Origin: Escherichia sp. E4742 | Lineage (GTDB): Bacteria; Pseudomonadota; Gammaproteobacteria; Enterobacterales; Enterobacteriaceae | Assembly: GCF_005843885.1 (NCBI RefSeq) | Contig: NZ_CP040443.1 | Location: 124,001 to 188,000 of the forward strand | DNA: 64,000 nt | Direction: 5' to 3' | Program-made: the position numbers and the translations under genes | Shown: positions 53,739-63,457 of the stretch, in pieces | Numbering within the stretch: the first letter of the stretch is position 1 | Layout of the letters: each line of letters begins with the position of its first letter | Notes under the pieces: generated by a model | Told to the model about the DNA's origin: nothing | What the model saw: only the letters and a program-made list of their open reading frames with translations | Database searches by the model: none

Positions 53739-54430
53739 TGGCAAATATCTGGTGGTCATTACCGCTGACGTTGATTGTCTTTTTTGCCGCCCGCAAGCTG
53801 GCGGCGCGGTATAAGTTTCCCTTGCTTAACCCGTTGCTGGTGGCAATGGTGGTGATCATTCCTTTTTTAATGCTGACCGGCATCTCTTACGACAGCTACT
53901 TTAAAGGTAGCGAAGTGCTAAACGATCTGCTGCAACCGGCGGTCGTCGCACTGGCCTATCCTTTATATGAACAGTTGCATCAGATCCGCGCCCGCTGGAA
54001 ATCAATCATCACCATCTGTTTTATCGGCAGCGTGGTAGCGATGGTGACTGGGACTTGCGTGGCCTTGTTGATGGGGGCTTCACCGGAAATTGCTGCGTCA
54101 ATATTACCGAAATCGGTCACTACGCCAATTGCGATGGCTGTCGGCGGCAGTATTGGCGGTATTCCGGCAATCAGCGCAGTTTGTGTCATTTTCGTCGGGA
54201 TCCTCGGTGCGGTCTTTGGTCATACGTTACTTAATGCGATGCGTATTCGTACCAAAGCGGCGCGCGGTCTGGCGATGGGGACGGCTTCCCACGCCCTCGG
54301 TACGGCGCGCTGCGCTGAGCTGGATTATCAGGAAGGTGCATTTAGTTCGCTGGCGCTGGTGTTATGCGGGATTATTACTTCGCTGATCGCGCCGTTCCTT
54401 TTCCCGATTATTCTGGCAGTAATGGGCTAA
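53735..54430 (+). CDS. yohK: LrgB/CidB-like membrane protein YohK
   Basis: A 231-aa LrgB-family inner-membrane protein with about six helices and the conserved blocks [59 protein letters not shown] and [16 protein letters not shown]. It is the translationally coupled partner of YohJ. Two adjacent ATG codons (53735 and 53738) could start it. Confidence 0.95.
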
Positions 54431-54434
54431 AATT

Positions 54435-54527
54435 TGCGATGCGTCGCGCATTTTTGATGTACGTTTCACGCGTTGCATAATTAATGAGATTCAGATCACA
54501 TATAAAGCCATGACAGGTTCGTAAACT
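54435..54527 (+). promoter_or_regulatory. cdd promoter with CRP and CytR sites
   Basis: A CRP-like site TGAGATTCAGATCACA (54485-54500, centre 54492.5) lies 42 bp before the expected start of a promoter with -10 TAAACT (54522-54527). A second symmetrical site TGCGATGCGTCGCGCA (54435-54450) is exactly 50 bp further upstream. GTTGCAT at about 54472 between them matches the CytR half-site. This is the known class II CRP/CytR arrangement of E. coli cdd. Confidence 0.8.
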
Positions 54528-54559
54528 GTTATCCCATTACATGATTATGAGGCAACGCC

Positions 54560-55444
54560 ATGCATCCACGTTTTCAAACTGCTTTTGCCCAACTTGCGGA
54601 TAACTTGCAATCTGCGCTGGAACCTATTCTGGCAGACAAGTACTTCCCCGCTTTGTTGACCGGGGAGCAAGTCTCTTCGCTTAAGAGCGCAACCGGGCTG
54701 GACGAAGACGCGCTGGCTTTCGCACTGCTACCGCTGGCTGCGGCCTGCGCGCGTACGCCATTGTCGAATTTTAACGTTGGCGCTATTGCACGTGGCGTGA
54801 GTGGTACATGGTATTTCGGTGCCAATATGGAATTTATTGGTGCAACAATGCAGCAAACCGTTCATGCCGAACAAAGTGCTATCAGCCACGCCTGGTTAAG
54901 CGGTGAAAAAGCGCTAGCAGCCATCACCGTTAACTACACGCCTTGTGGTCACTGCCGTCAGTTTATGAATGAACTGAACAGCGGTCTGGATCTGCGTATT
55001 CATCTGCCGGGGCGCGAGGCGCACGCACTGCGTGACTATCTGCCGGATGCCTTTGGACCAAAAGATCTGGAGATAAAAACGCTGCTGATGGACGAGCAGG
55101 ATCACGGCTTTGCGTTAACTGGTGATACGCTTTCTCAGGCGGCGATTGCAGCGGCAAACCGTTCGCACATGCCTTACAGTAAGTCACCAAGCGGTGTAGC
55201 GCTGGAATGCAAAGACGGTCGTATTTTCAGCGGAAGCTACGCTGAAAACGCCGCATTCAACCCGACACTGCCGCCGTTGCAGGGTGCGTTAATTCTGTTG
55301 AATCTCAAGGGTTATGATTACCCGGATATCCAGCGCGCGGTTCTGGCAGAAAAAGCCGACGCGCCGTTGATTCAATGGGATGCAACCTCAGCAACGCTGA
55401 AAGCTCTCGGCTGTCACAGTATCGACCGCGTTCTTCTCGCTTAA
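54560..55444 (+). CDS. cdd: Cytidine deaminase
   Basis: Deaminates cytidine and deoxycytidine to uridine and deoxyuridine in pyrimidine salvage. It has 294 aa, the long homodimeric form. The N-terminal catalytic domain has zinc ligands H102 and catalytic E104 (VHAEQSAI) and C129, C132 (TPCGHCRQ), with substrate-binding FNVGA at 71-75. The C-terminal domain is a degenerate copy (GVALECKDGRIFSGSYAENAAFNPTLPP). Regulation by CRP and CytR is seen upstream. Confidence 0.97.
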   Translation: MHPRFQTAFAQLADNLQSALEPILADKYFPALLTGEQVSSLKSATGLDEDALAFALLPLAAACARTPLSNFNVGAIARGVSGTWYFGANMEFIGATMQQTVHAEQSAISHAWLSGEKALAAITVNYTPCGHCRQFMNELNSGLDLRIHLPGREAHALRDYLPDAFGPKDLEIKTLLMDEQDHGFALTGDTLSQAAIAAANRSHMPYSKSPSGVALECKDGRIFSGSYAENAAFNPTLPPLQGALILLNLKGYDYPDIQRAVLAEKADAPLIQWDATSATLKALGCHSIDRVLLA

Positions 55445-55449
55445 GCCTG

Positions 55450-55528
55450 GTGCCGGATGCGGCGTGAACGCCTTATCCGGCCTACAAGTCTGGCACGCTT
55501 ATAAGCGTTGCATCAGGCTTGCCAGCGC
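55450..55528. repeat. REP elements after cdd
   Basis: GTGCCGGATGCGGCGTGAACG CCTTATCCGGCCTAC followed by GCTTATAAGCGTTGCATCAGGC: one REP and a shorter opposed unit in the cdd-sanA spacer. Confidence 0.85.
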
Positions 55529-55629
55529 TCTCCTGATGTCGAAAATCCCGGCAAACAGTTTACCGTTTCTTGCGCAAAAGCAGCGGGTAAAGTAGCCTGA
55601 TAAAAATTTCCCGAGATCGAGTCTTCTGC

Positions 55630-56591
<962 letters not shown>

Positions 56592-56784
56592 TATTCCCCT
56601 CTCCAGTTAATTATTGAGAATAATTATTACTTCACCTGATAAGCTGCGGATATCACATTCTTAACCGCAGCTATTTGTGAATCCTTTCACAGTTTAAATT
56701 TCCCCGCACGCTTAGCCTTAATATCAGTACATTATTATTTACTAAACGCTCGCCTTAATTACCTATAGCATTAAGGAAGATCAC

Positions 56785-58023
56785 ATGCCGCAACAAAATT
56801 ATCTGGATGAACTCACTCCGGCTTTTACGCCTTTACTGGCGATTAAAGAAGCCTCTCGCTGTTTATTATGTCACGACGCGCCCTGTAGTCAGGCTTGCCC
56901 GGCGCAAACCGATCCGGGAAAATTTATTCGCTCAATTTATTTTCGTAATTTTAAAGGTGCTGCCGAGACAATTCGCGAAAATAACGCGCTCGGTGCCGTT
57001 TGCGCCAGAGTATGCCCTACGGAAAAATTATGCCAGCGAGGTTGTACACGTGCCGGTGTCGACGACCCGATTGATATTGGCCGCTTACAGCGTTTTGTTA
57101 CTGATTTCGAACAGCAAACCGGAATGGAGATTTATCAGCCCGGCAGTAAAACGCTCGGCAAAGTGGCGATTATTGGTGCAGGCCCTGCCGGGCTACAAGC
57201 TAGTGTGACACTGACCAACCGGGGATACGACGTCACGATTTATGAAAAAGAAGCACTGCCAGGTGGTTGGCTGCGTAATGGCATTCCGCAATTTCGTTTG
57301 CCGCAATCGGTGCTGGATGCAGAAATCGCCCGTATCGAAAAAATGGGGGTGACCATAAAGTGCAATTGCGAGATTGGTAAAACACTCACGCTGGAACAAT
57401 TGAAAACGGAAAACCGAGCGGTACTGGTCACCGTGGGGTTATCGAGCGGTTCTGGTCTGCCGCTGTTTGAACATAGCGACGTTGAGATTGCCGTCGACTT
57501 CTTGCAACGTGCACGACAGGCGCAGGGCAATATCAGCATCCCACAGAGCGCATTAATTATTGGCGGCGGCGATGTCGCGATGGACGTTGCCAGCACGCTG
57601 AAAGTTCTTGGTTGCCCGGCGGTGACCTGCGTTGCGCGTGAAGAGTTAGATGAGTTTCCGGCAAGCAAGAAAGAGTTCACCAGCGCTCAAAAATTGGGGG
57701 TATCGATTATCGATGGCTTTACGCCAGTGGCTGTAGACGGCAATAAAGTGACGTTTAAACATGTTCGTTTACCGGGCGAACTGACGATGGCGGCGGACAA
57801 AATTATTCTCGCTGTAGGTCAACATGCCGAACTTGCCGCTTTTTCCGCACTGGAACCACAGCGCAACACAATCGAAACGCAAAATTACCAGACCCGCGAC
57901 CCGCAACTGTTTGCCGCTGGCGATATTGTTGAGGGTGACAAAACCGTGGTTTATGCAGTGAAAACCGGGAAAGAAGCCGCCGAGGCGATTCATCATTATT
58001 TAGAGGGAGCTTGCTCATGTTAA
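56785..58023 (+). CDS. preT: NADH-dependent dihydropyrimidine dehydrogenase subunit PreT
   Basis: A 412-aa flavoprotein subunit that passes electrons from NADH to PreA for reduction of uracil and thymine. It has N-terminal Fe-S motifs (CLLCHDAPCSQACP near 27-40; CARVCPTEKLCQRGC near 73-87), FAD-binding IIGAGPAGLQA near 133, and NADH-binding IIGGGDVAMDVAS near 255. It aligns with the N-terminal half of eukaryotic DPD. AAGGA precedes the ATG. The stop overlaps the preA start by 7 bases. Confidence 0.96.
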   Translation: MPQQNYLDELTPAFTPLLAIKEASRCLLCHDAPCSQACPAQTDPGKFIRSIYFRNFKGAAETIRENNALGAVCARVCPTEKLCQRGCTRAGVDDPIDIGRLQRFVTDFEQQTGMEIYQPGSKTLGKVAIIGAGPAGLQASVTLTNRGYDVTIYEKEALPGGWLRNGIPQFRLPQSVLDAEIARIEKMGVTIKCNCEIGKTLTLEQLKTENRAVLVTVGLSSGSGLPLFEHSDVEIAVDFLQRARQAQGNISIPQSALIIGGGDVAMDVASTLKVLGCPAVTCVAREELDEFPASKKEFTSAQKLGVSIIDGFTPVAVDGNKVTFKHVRLPGELTMAADKIILAVGQHAELAAFSALEPQRNTIETQNYQTRDPQLFAAGDIVEGDKTVVYAVKTGKEAAEAIHHYLEGACSC

Positions 58024-59252
58024 CGAAAGATCTTTCTATTACCTTTTGCGGCGTGAAGTTTCCCAACCCGTTCTGCCTCTCTTCTTCGCCGGTTGGCAAT
58101 TGCTACGAGATGTGCGCCAAAGCCTACGACACCGGCTGGGGTGGAGTGGTGTTCAAAACGATCGGCTTTTTTATCGCTAATGAAGTCTCACCGCGTTTTG
58201 ATCATCTGGTGAAAGAAGATACCGGTTTTATCGGCTTCAAAAATATGGAGCAGATTGCTGAACATCCCCTGGAGGAGAATCTGGCCGCCCTGCGTCGGCT
58301 GAAAGAAGATTACCCGGACAAAGTATTGATCGCTTCGATTATGGGGGAAAATGAGCAGCAGTGGGAAGATCTGGCGCGTCTGGTGCAAGAAGCTGGCGCC
58401 GATATGATCGAGTGTAACTTCTCCTGTCCGCAAATGACTTCTCATGCGATGGGTAGCGATGTCGGGCAAAGCCCGGAGCTGGTAGAAAAATATTGTCGGG
58501 CAGTGAAACGTGGTTCCACGCTGCCAATGCTGGCGAAGATGACGCCGAATATCGGTGATATGTGCGAAGTGGCGCTGGCGGCAAAACGCGGCGGCGCAGA
58601 TGGCATTGCGGCAATTAACACCGTCAAATCCATCACCAATATCGATCTTAATCAGAAAATTGGTATGCCGATCGTCAACGGTAAATCGAGTATTTCCGGT
58701 TATTCCGGTAAAGCGGTGAAACCGATCGCCCTGCGCTTTATTCAGCAAATGCGCACGCATCCAGAGCTGCGCGATTTCCCGATCAGCGGTATCGGCGGTA
58801 TTGAAACCTGGGAAGATGCGGCGGAGTTTTTATTGCTCGGCGCGGCAACGTTACAGGTGACCACTGGCATCATGCAGTACGGTTATCGCATTGTGGAGGA
58901 TATGACGAGCGGGTTGTCGCATTATCTTGCCGATCAGGGGTTTGATTCGTTGCAGGAGATGGTTGGCCTGGCGAATCATAATATTGTTCCGGCAGAAGAT
59001 TTAGACCGCAGCTATATCGTCTATCCCCATATCAATCTCGATAAATGTGTTGGCTGTGGGCGCTGTTACATTTCCTGTTACGACGGCGGTCATCAGGCGA
59101 TGGAATGGAACGAGAAAACGCGCACGCCGCATTGTAATACCGAAAAATGCGTTGGTTGTTTGCTTTGCGGTCATGTTTGCCCGGTGGGTTGTATCGATCT
59201 CGGGGAAGTGAAGTTTAAGAAGGGAGAGAAAGAACACCCGGTAACGTTGTAA
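58017..59252 (+). CDS. preA: NADH-dependent dihydropyrimidine dehydrogenase subunit PreA
   Basis: Catalytic subunit of 411 aa from ATG 58017 (MLTKDLSITFCG). The FMN-binding dihydroorotate-dehydrogenase-like barrel spans about 1-320 (NPFCLSSSPVGN, ECNFSCPQM with the active-site Cys region, PMLAKMTPN, GIGGIETWED). The C-terminal ferredoxin domain has CVGCGRCYISCYDGG and CVGCLLCGHVCPVGC, two complete 4Fe-4S sites. With PreT it reduces uracil or thymine using NADH. GAGGGAGC precedes the start within the preT end. Confidence 0.96.
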   Translation: MLTKDLSITFCGVKFPNPFCLSSSPVGNCYEMCAKAYDTGWGGVVFKTIGFFIANEVSPRFDHLVKEDTGFIGFKNMEQIAEHPLEENLAALRRLKEDYPDKVLIASIMGENEQQWEDLARLVQEAGADMIECNFSCPQMTSHAMGSDVGQSPELVEKYCRAVKRGSTLPMLAKMTPNIGDMCEVALAAKRGGADGIAAINTVKSITNIDLNQKIGMPIVNGKSSISGYSGKAVKPIALRFIQQMRTHPELRDFPISGIGGIETWEDAAEFLLLGAATLQVTTGIMQYGYRIVEDMTSGLSHYLADQGFDSLQEMVGLANHNIVPAEDLDRSYIVYPHINLDKCVGCGRCYISCYDGGHQAMEWNEKTRTPHCNTEKCVGCLLCGHVCPVGCIDLGEVKFKKGEKEHPVTL

Positions 59253-59254
59253 AA

Positions 59255-59545
59255 CCAGCGTTGCATCCGGCATTTGGCTCCTGTCGCCGGATGCGGCGTG
59301 AACGCCTTATCCGGCCTACAAAACAATATAAATCAATATGTTGTTCTCATTGTAGGCCGGATAAAACGCGCCAGCGTTGCATCCGGCATTTGGCTCCTGT
59401 CGCCGGATGTGGCGTGAACGCCTTATCCGGCATATAAAACCATATAGATCAGTATGTTGCGCTCATTGTAGGCCGGATAAAACGCGCCAGCGTTGCATCC
59501 GGCATTTGGCACCGATTGCCGGATGCGGCGCATCCGGCAATACCC
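59255..59545. repeat. BIME array, three units of exactly 116 bp
   Basis: GCCGGATG units begin at 59286, 59402 and 59518 (116-bp step). Opposed units TTGTAGGCCGGATAAAACGC GCCAGCGTTGCATCCGGCAT alternate with them, and AT-rich linkers contain ATCA(A/G)TATGTTG. The array fills the gap between convergent preA and mglC and contains no gene. Confidence 0.95.
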
Positions 59546-59554
59546 ACAATCACA

Positions 59555-60565
59555 TCACTTCTTACGCGCGTATTTCAGTGAATCCAGCGCCACGGCGAAG
59601 ATAATAATCGCCCCTTTGATGATGTACTGCCAGTACGGGTTTACGCCGATGTACGTCAGGCCATAGTTAATGACCGTAAAGATAATTACCCCGGTCACTA
59701 CACCAATGACCGTCCCCACACCGCCGCTGAACGATACGCCGCCCACCACGCACGCCGCGATAGCATCCAGCTCATACATGAAGCCGAGGTTGTTGGTGGC
59801 AGAGCCGATACGTCCAGCTTCTAACATCCCGCCGAAGGCATAGAACACGCCAGACAGCGCGTAGATCATCAGCAGGTTCAGGCCGACGTTAACACCAGAT
59901 ACTTTTGCCGCTTCCGGGTTACCGCCAATGGCAAAAATGTTCTTACCAAAACGGGTTTTGTTCCACAGCACCCAGACGAATGCCACGGCAATCAGCGCGT
60001 AGAAGGTGATGTAAGAGAGCCGGAAACTCCCCAGTGCAATAAATCCCTGGGCAAAGGTGGAGAAGCCGCTATCAAAACCAGAAATCGGCGACGCCCCCAC
60101 AAAGTCGTAATAGAGCGAGTTGATGCCGTAGACGATAATCATCGTGCCAAGCGTGGTAATAAACGGCGTCACGTTGAGATAAGCAATGATCAGGCCGTTA
60201 ATTAAACCGATAACCGCGCCAATAGCACAGACAATCAGAATAACCAGCGCAATCGGCATCGTCGCCATTTCCGGGAACACTTTGTTAGCGTTATCCATGG
60301 ACTGCAATAACGTCGCTGCCACCACTGCCGCCAGCCCTACCTGACGACCAGCGGAAAGATCGGTCCCCTGGGTGACAATTAACCCTGCCACGCCGAGCGC
60401 GATAATAATACGCACCGATGACTGGGTGAGAATATTACTTAAGTTCAACAGACTTAAAAACGTTGGGTCCTGGAAAATTATAATGGCCAGCAAAACTAAA
60501 AGAACGACGTAAATACCGCCCTCTTTCAGGTAAGTAAGAAAACTTTTCTTATTTAACGCACTCAT
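59555..60565 (-). CDS. mglC: Galactose ABC transporter permease MglC
   Basis: Inner-membrane permease of the high-affinity galactose/methyl-galactoside importer, 336 aa. It has the BPD_transp_2 pattern with eight to ten hydrophobic helices and motifs GTDLSAGRQVGLAAV and VCAIGAVIGLINGLIIAYLNVTPFITTLGTM, and ends in DSLKYARKK. It is the last gene of mglBAC, 15 bp after mglA. Confidence 0.96.
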   Translation of the reverse strand: MSALNKKSFLTYLKEGGIYVVLLVLLAIIIFQDPTFLSLLNLSNILTQSSVRIIIALGVAGLIVTQGTDLSAGRQVGLAAVVAATLLQSMDNANKVFPEMATMPIALVILIVCAIGAVIGLINGLIIAYLNVTPFITTLGTMIIVYGINSLYYDFVGASPISGFDSGFSTFAQGFIALGSFRLSYITFYALIAVAFVWVLWNKTRFGKNIFAIGGNPEAAKVSGVNVGLNLLMIYALSGVFYAFGGMLEAGRIGSATNNLGFMYELDAIAACVVGGVSFSGGVGTVIGVVTGVIIFTVINYGLTYIGVNPYWQYIIKGAIIIFAVALDSLKYARKK

Positions 60566-60580
60566 GGGAAGCCCCTAATC

Positions 60581-62101
60581 TTAAAGGTGCAAAGACGCAA
60601 GACGCAGAATTTCGTTTTGCGTTGTTGTTTTTGTATCGACAATTCCGGAAACGAGGCCATTGCTCATAACCAGAATACGGTCTGTTATCCCTAACAACTC
60701 TGGCATTTCAGAGGAGATAATAATAATCCCCTTGCCTTTCTTCGCCAGTTCGGCAATTAACTGATAAATTTCAAACTTCGCTCCGACATCAATACCGCGC
60801 GTCGGTTCGTCGAGCATTAATATTTCTGGTTGCGTTAGCAGCCAGCGACCAATAATCACCTTTTGCTGATTACCACCTGAGAGCGAACCAATTTGCGTCC
60901 GATGCCCCGGTGTTTTTACCCGCATCGAATCAATGACCCACTGGGTATCGCTTTTCATTCGCGAATTATCCAGCAAGCCAACTTTGTTTTTGTAATTGCG
61001 AATATTGGAAATTAACGAGTTAAAGCCAATATCCAGATAGGCGTAAATTCCCGTTGAACGGCGCTCTTCGGTGACCAGTGCGAATCCGTGGTTAATGGCT
61101 TCGTTGGCGTTATGGTTATTGATCTTTTTGCCATGCAACGTAATGGTGCCAGCAGATTTCTCGCGAATGCCAAATAACGTCTCAACAATATCGGTACGTT
61201 TCGCCCCCACCAGCCCGGCAATACCGAGGATCTCCCCTTTATGCAGGTCAAACGACACGTCGCGAATCGATGGCTGGCGTAGTGACGTCAGGTTACGCAC
61301 TTCGAGGATCACTTCACCTGGCGTGTTTTGTTTGTCAGGGAAACGCTGGTTAAGCGATCGACCAACCATCATAGCGATGATCTTGTCCATCGTCAGCCCT
61401 TCCAACGGTTCGGTAGCGATCCACTGACCGTCGCGCAATACGGTGACTTCATCACATAACTGGAAAATCTCTTCCATTTTATGCGAGATATAGACAATAC
61501 CGCAGCCGCGTTCTTTTAATTTACGAATAATAGTAAACAGATGATTGACCTCTTTTTCGGTTAACGAAGAAGTCGGTTCATCCATAATCACGATTTTCGC
61601 GTTATAGGAAAACGCTTTGGCGATTTCGATCATCTGCATTTGCGAAACAGATAATGTGCCGACGCGCGCACGCGGATCGATATCAATATCCAGTTCATCA
61701 AAAATCGCTTTAGTTTCGCGGTACATTTTGTCCTGATCAACAAACATGCCTTTGGTGGGATATCGCCCCAGCCACATGTTGTCCATCACCGAACGTTGTA
61801 ATACCAGGTTTAACTCCTGGTGTACCATCGAAATACCATTTTCCAGTGCTTCTTTGGCAGAATGAAAATCGATCTCTTTACCCTGGAATAAAATGGTACC
61901 GGAATCTTTTTGATAAATACCAAACAGGCATTTTAATAATGTTGATTTTCCCGCGCCGTTTTCCCCCATTAACGCATGGATAGAATGTGGTCGGACTTTT
62001 AAATTAACGTTATCAAGTGCCTTAACACCAGGAAAAGACTTGTTGATACCGCTCATTTCCAACAAGTATTCACCTGATGACGGAGTCGTTGAGCTGACCA
62101 T
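60581..62101 (-). CDS. mglA: Galactose ABC transporter ATP-binding protein MglA
   Basis: A 506-aa tandem ABC ATPase. The first nucleotide-binding domain is complete: Walker A GENGAGKST (near 45), signature LSVSQMQMIEIAKA, Walker B IVIMDEPTSSL. The second has a degenerate Walker A (GLVGAKRTD) but a good signature (LSGGNQQKVIIGRW) and Walker B (ILMLDEPTRGID), as in all sugar ATPases of the RbsA/MglA type. It works with MglC dimers and MglB. Confidence 0.97.
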   Translation of the reverse strand: MVSSTTPSSGEYLLEMSGINKSFPGVKALDNVNLKVRPHSIHALMGENGAGKSTLLKCLFGIYQKDSGTILFQGKEIDFHSAKEALENGISMVHQELNLVLQRSVMDNMWLGRYPTKGMFVDQDKMYRETKAIFDELDIDIDPRARVGTLSVSQMQMIEIAKAFSYNAKIVIMDEPTSSLTEKEVNHLFTIIRKLKERGCGIVYISHKMEEIFQLCDEVTVLRDGQWIATEPLEGLTMDKIIAMMVGRSLNQRFPDKQNTPGEVILEVRNLTSLRQPSIRDVSFDLHKGEILGIAGLVGAKRTDIVETLFGIREKSAGTITLHGKKINNHNANEAINHGFALVTEERRSTGIYAYLDIGFNSLISNIRNYKNKVGLLDNSRMKSDTQWVIDSMRVKTPGHRTQIGSLSGGNQQKVIIGRWLLTQPEILMLDEPTRGIDVGAKFEIYQLIAELAKKGKGIIIISSEMPELLGITDRILVMSNGLVSGIVDTKTTTQNEILRLASLHL

Positions 62102-62130
62102 ATAATTTTACCTTGTTGGCCATACAATAA

Positions 62131-62153
62131 GGGCGCAGTAAACAACTGCGCCC
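62131..62153 (-). terminator. Intercistronic hairpin between mglB and mglA
   Basis: Nine-bp perfect stem GGGCGCAGT (62131-62139) and ACTGCGCCC (62145-62153) with a 5-nt loop, 8 bp after the mglB stop, and only a poor T-run on the minus strand. It probably protects or partly ends the mglB message, giving more binding protein than ATPase. Confidence 0.7.
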
Positions 62154-62161
62154 GTTCAGTC

Positions 62162-63160
62162 TTATTTCTTGCTGAATTCAGCCAGGTTATCTTTGTCTAC
62201 GCCAACATAAGGTACGCGAACCACTTTGTTGTCGATTTTCCAGTTGGTGCCGTCAGCGGCGCCCTTGCCATCGGCCAGGTTTTTCGCCAGATCAAAAGTC
62301 GCTTTCGCCTGGTTGTTGGCATCATTCAGTACGGTACCCGCCAGCGCACCGGATTTCACCAGCGCCAGAGCTTCTGGCAGCGCATCGACGCCAAACACCG
62401 GAATGCTGGACTTGTTGTGTGCTTTCAGCGCTTCAACCGCACCCATTGCCATCGCATCGTTGTTAGCAATAACCACTTCGATTTTGTTGGCGTTCGGGCC
62501 AGACAACCAGGCGTCCATCTTATCTTTCGCCTGAGCGGTGTCCCACATAGCGGTATCTAACTGTAACTGTTCAGTTTTGATGCCTTTGTCGTTCAGCTCT
62601 TTAATCACGTAAGTGGTGCGTGCTTCTGCATCCGGATGGCCCGGCTCGCCTTTCAGCAGTACGAACTGAATCTGACCGTCTTTGTTCAGATCCCAACCCT
62701 GATTCGCCGCCCAGTGTTTAGCAATCAAATCGCCCTGAATAATGCCGGACTCTTTGGAGTCAGTACCAACGTAGTAGGCTTTGTCATAGCTATCCAGCGC
62801 CTTACGGGAAGGCTCTTTGTTGAAGAAAACGATTGGTACGTTTTGTCCGCGCGCTTTCTCAATCACCGTACCCGCAGCTGCCGGGTCAACCAGGTTGATT
62901 GCCAGCGCCTTCACCCCTTTCGCCAACAGCACGTCAATCTGATCGTTCTGCTTGGACTGGTCATTCTGTGAATCATTCATCAGCAACTGGACGTCTGGTG
63001 CTGCTTTCGCATCCTGTTCGATAGCCTTACGCACGACAGACATAAAGTTATCGTCATATTTATAAATCGTCACACCAATACGGGTATCAGCAGCGTGTGC
63101 AGCGGCGCCGAATAACATGCTGGCCATCACAGCAGACAGGGTTAACACCTTCTTATTCAT
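62162..63160 (-). CDS. mglB: Periplasmic D-galactose/D-glucose-binding protein MglB
   Basis: A 332-aa precursor; binds galactose or glucose for import and for Trg-mediated chemotaxis. The signal peptide MNKKVLTLSAVMASMLFGAAAHA is cut before ADTRIGVTIYKYDDNFMSVVRK. Peripla_BP family, with the calcium loop DLNKDGQIQ and ligand-binding NDAMAMGAVEALKAH and GVDALPEAL. GGAG lies six bases before the ATG. It is first in the operon under CRP and GalS control. Confidence 0.97.
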   Translation of the reverse strand: MNKKVLTLSAVMASMLFGAAAHAADTRIGVTIYKYDDNFMSVVRKAIEQDAKAAPDVQLLMNDSQNDQSKQNDQIDVLLAKGVKALAINLVDPAAAGTVIEKARGQNVPIVFFNKEPSRKALDSYDKAYYVGTDSKESGIIQGDLIAKHWAANQGWDLNKDGQIQFVLLKGEPGHPDAEARTTYVIKELNDKGIKTEQLQLDTAMWDTAQAKDKMDAWLSGPNANKIEVVIANNDAMAMGAVEALKAHNKSSIPVFGVDALPEALALVKSGALAGTVLNDANNQAKATFDLAKNLADGKGAADGTNWKIDNKVVRVPYVGVDKDNLAEFSKK

Positions 63161-63384
63161 GGTATCTCCGGTTTTTCTTATGCAGGGTAGTGCTTGAGAT
63201 AAATGCTCGGCGGGCCAGTATGGTTAATGAAGTGTTACTGAACGCCGAAGCTCATTTTTAAAAATCCGTTCGTCCATGCCCGGTAACGCTCCATAAAACG
63301 GCTCTAATTGTTGTTATGACGCCATAACTTCGATAAAAGCGATCATCCGCTGTTACATACAAGTTACAACGTTAAAACGGTGCA

Positions 63385-63445
63385 ATCATAGCTACCACAT
63401 TGTTAACATACTGTGAAACCACTCACAAATTGAAAGCGGTTACAT
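63385..63445 (-). promoter_or_regulatory. mglBAC promoter: CRP site and gal operator
   Basis: A perfect CRP consensus TGTGAAACCACTCACA (63412-63427) is centred about 42 bp upstream of a start predicted from the minus-strand -10 TATGAT (63390-63385). Directly upstream lies a gal-type operator, minus-strand ATGTAACCGCTTTCAA (63445-63430), the site expected for GalS/GalR. This matches the known activation of mgl by CRP-cAMP and repression by GalS. Confidence 0.88.
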
Positions 63446-63457
63446 CCTCTGATTTGC

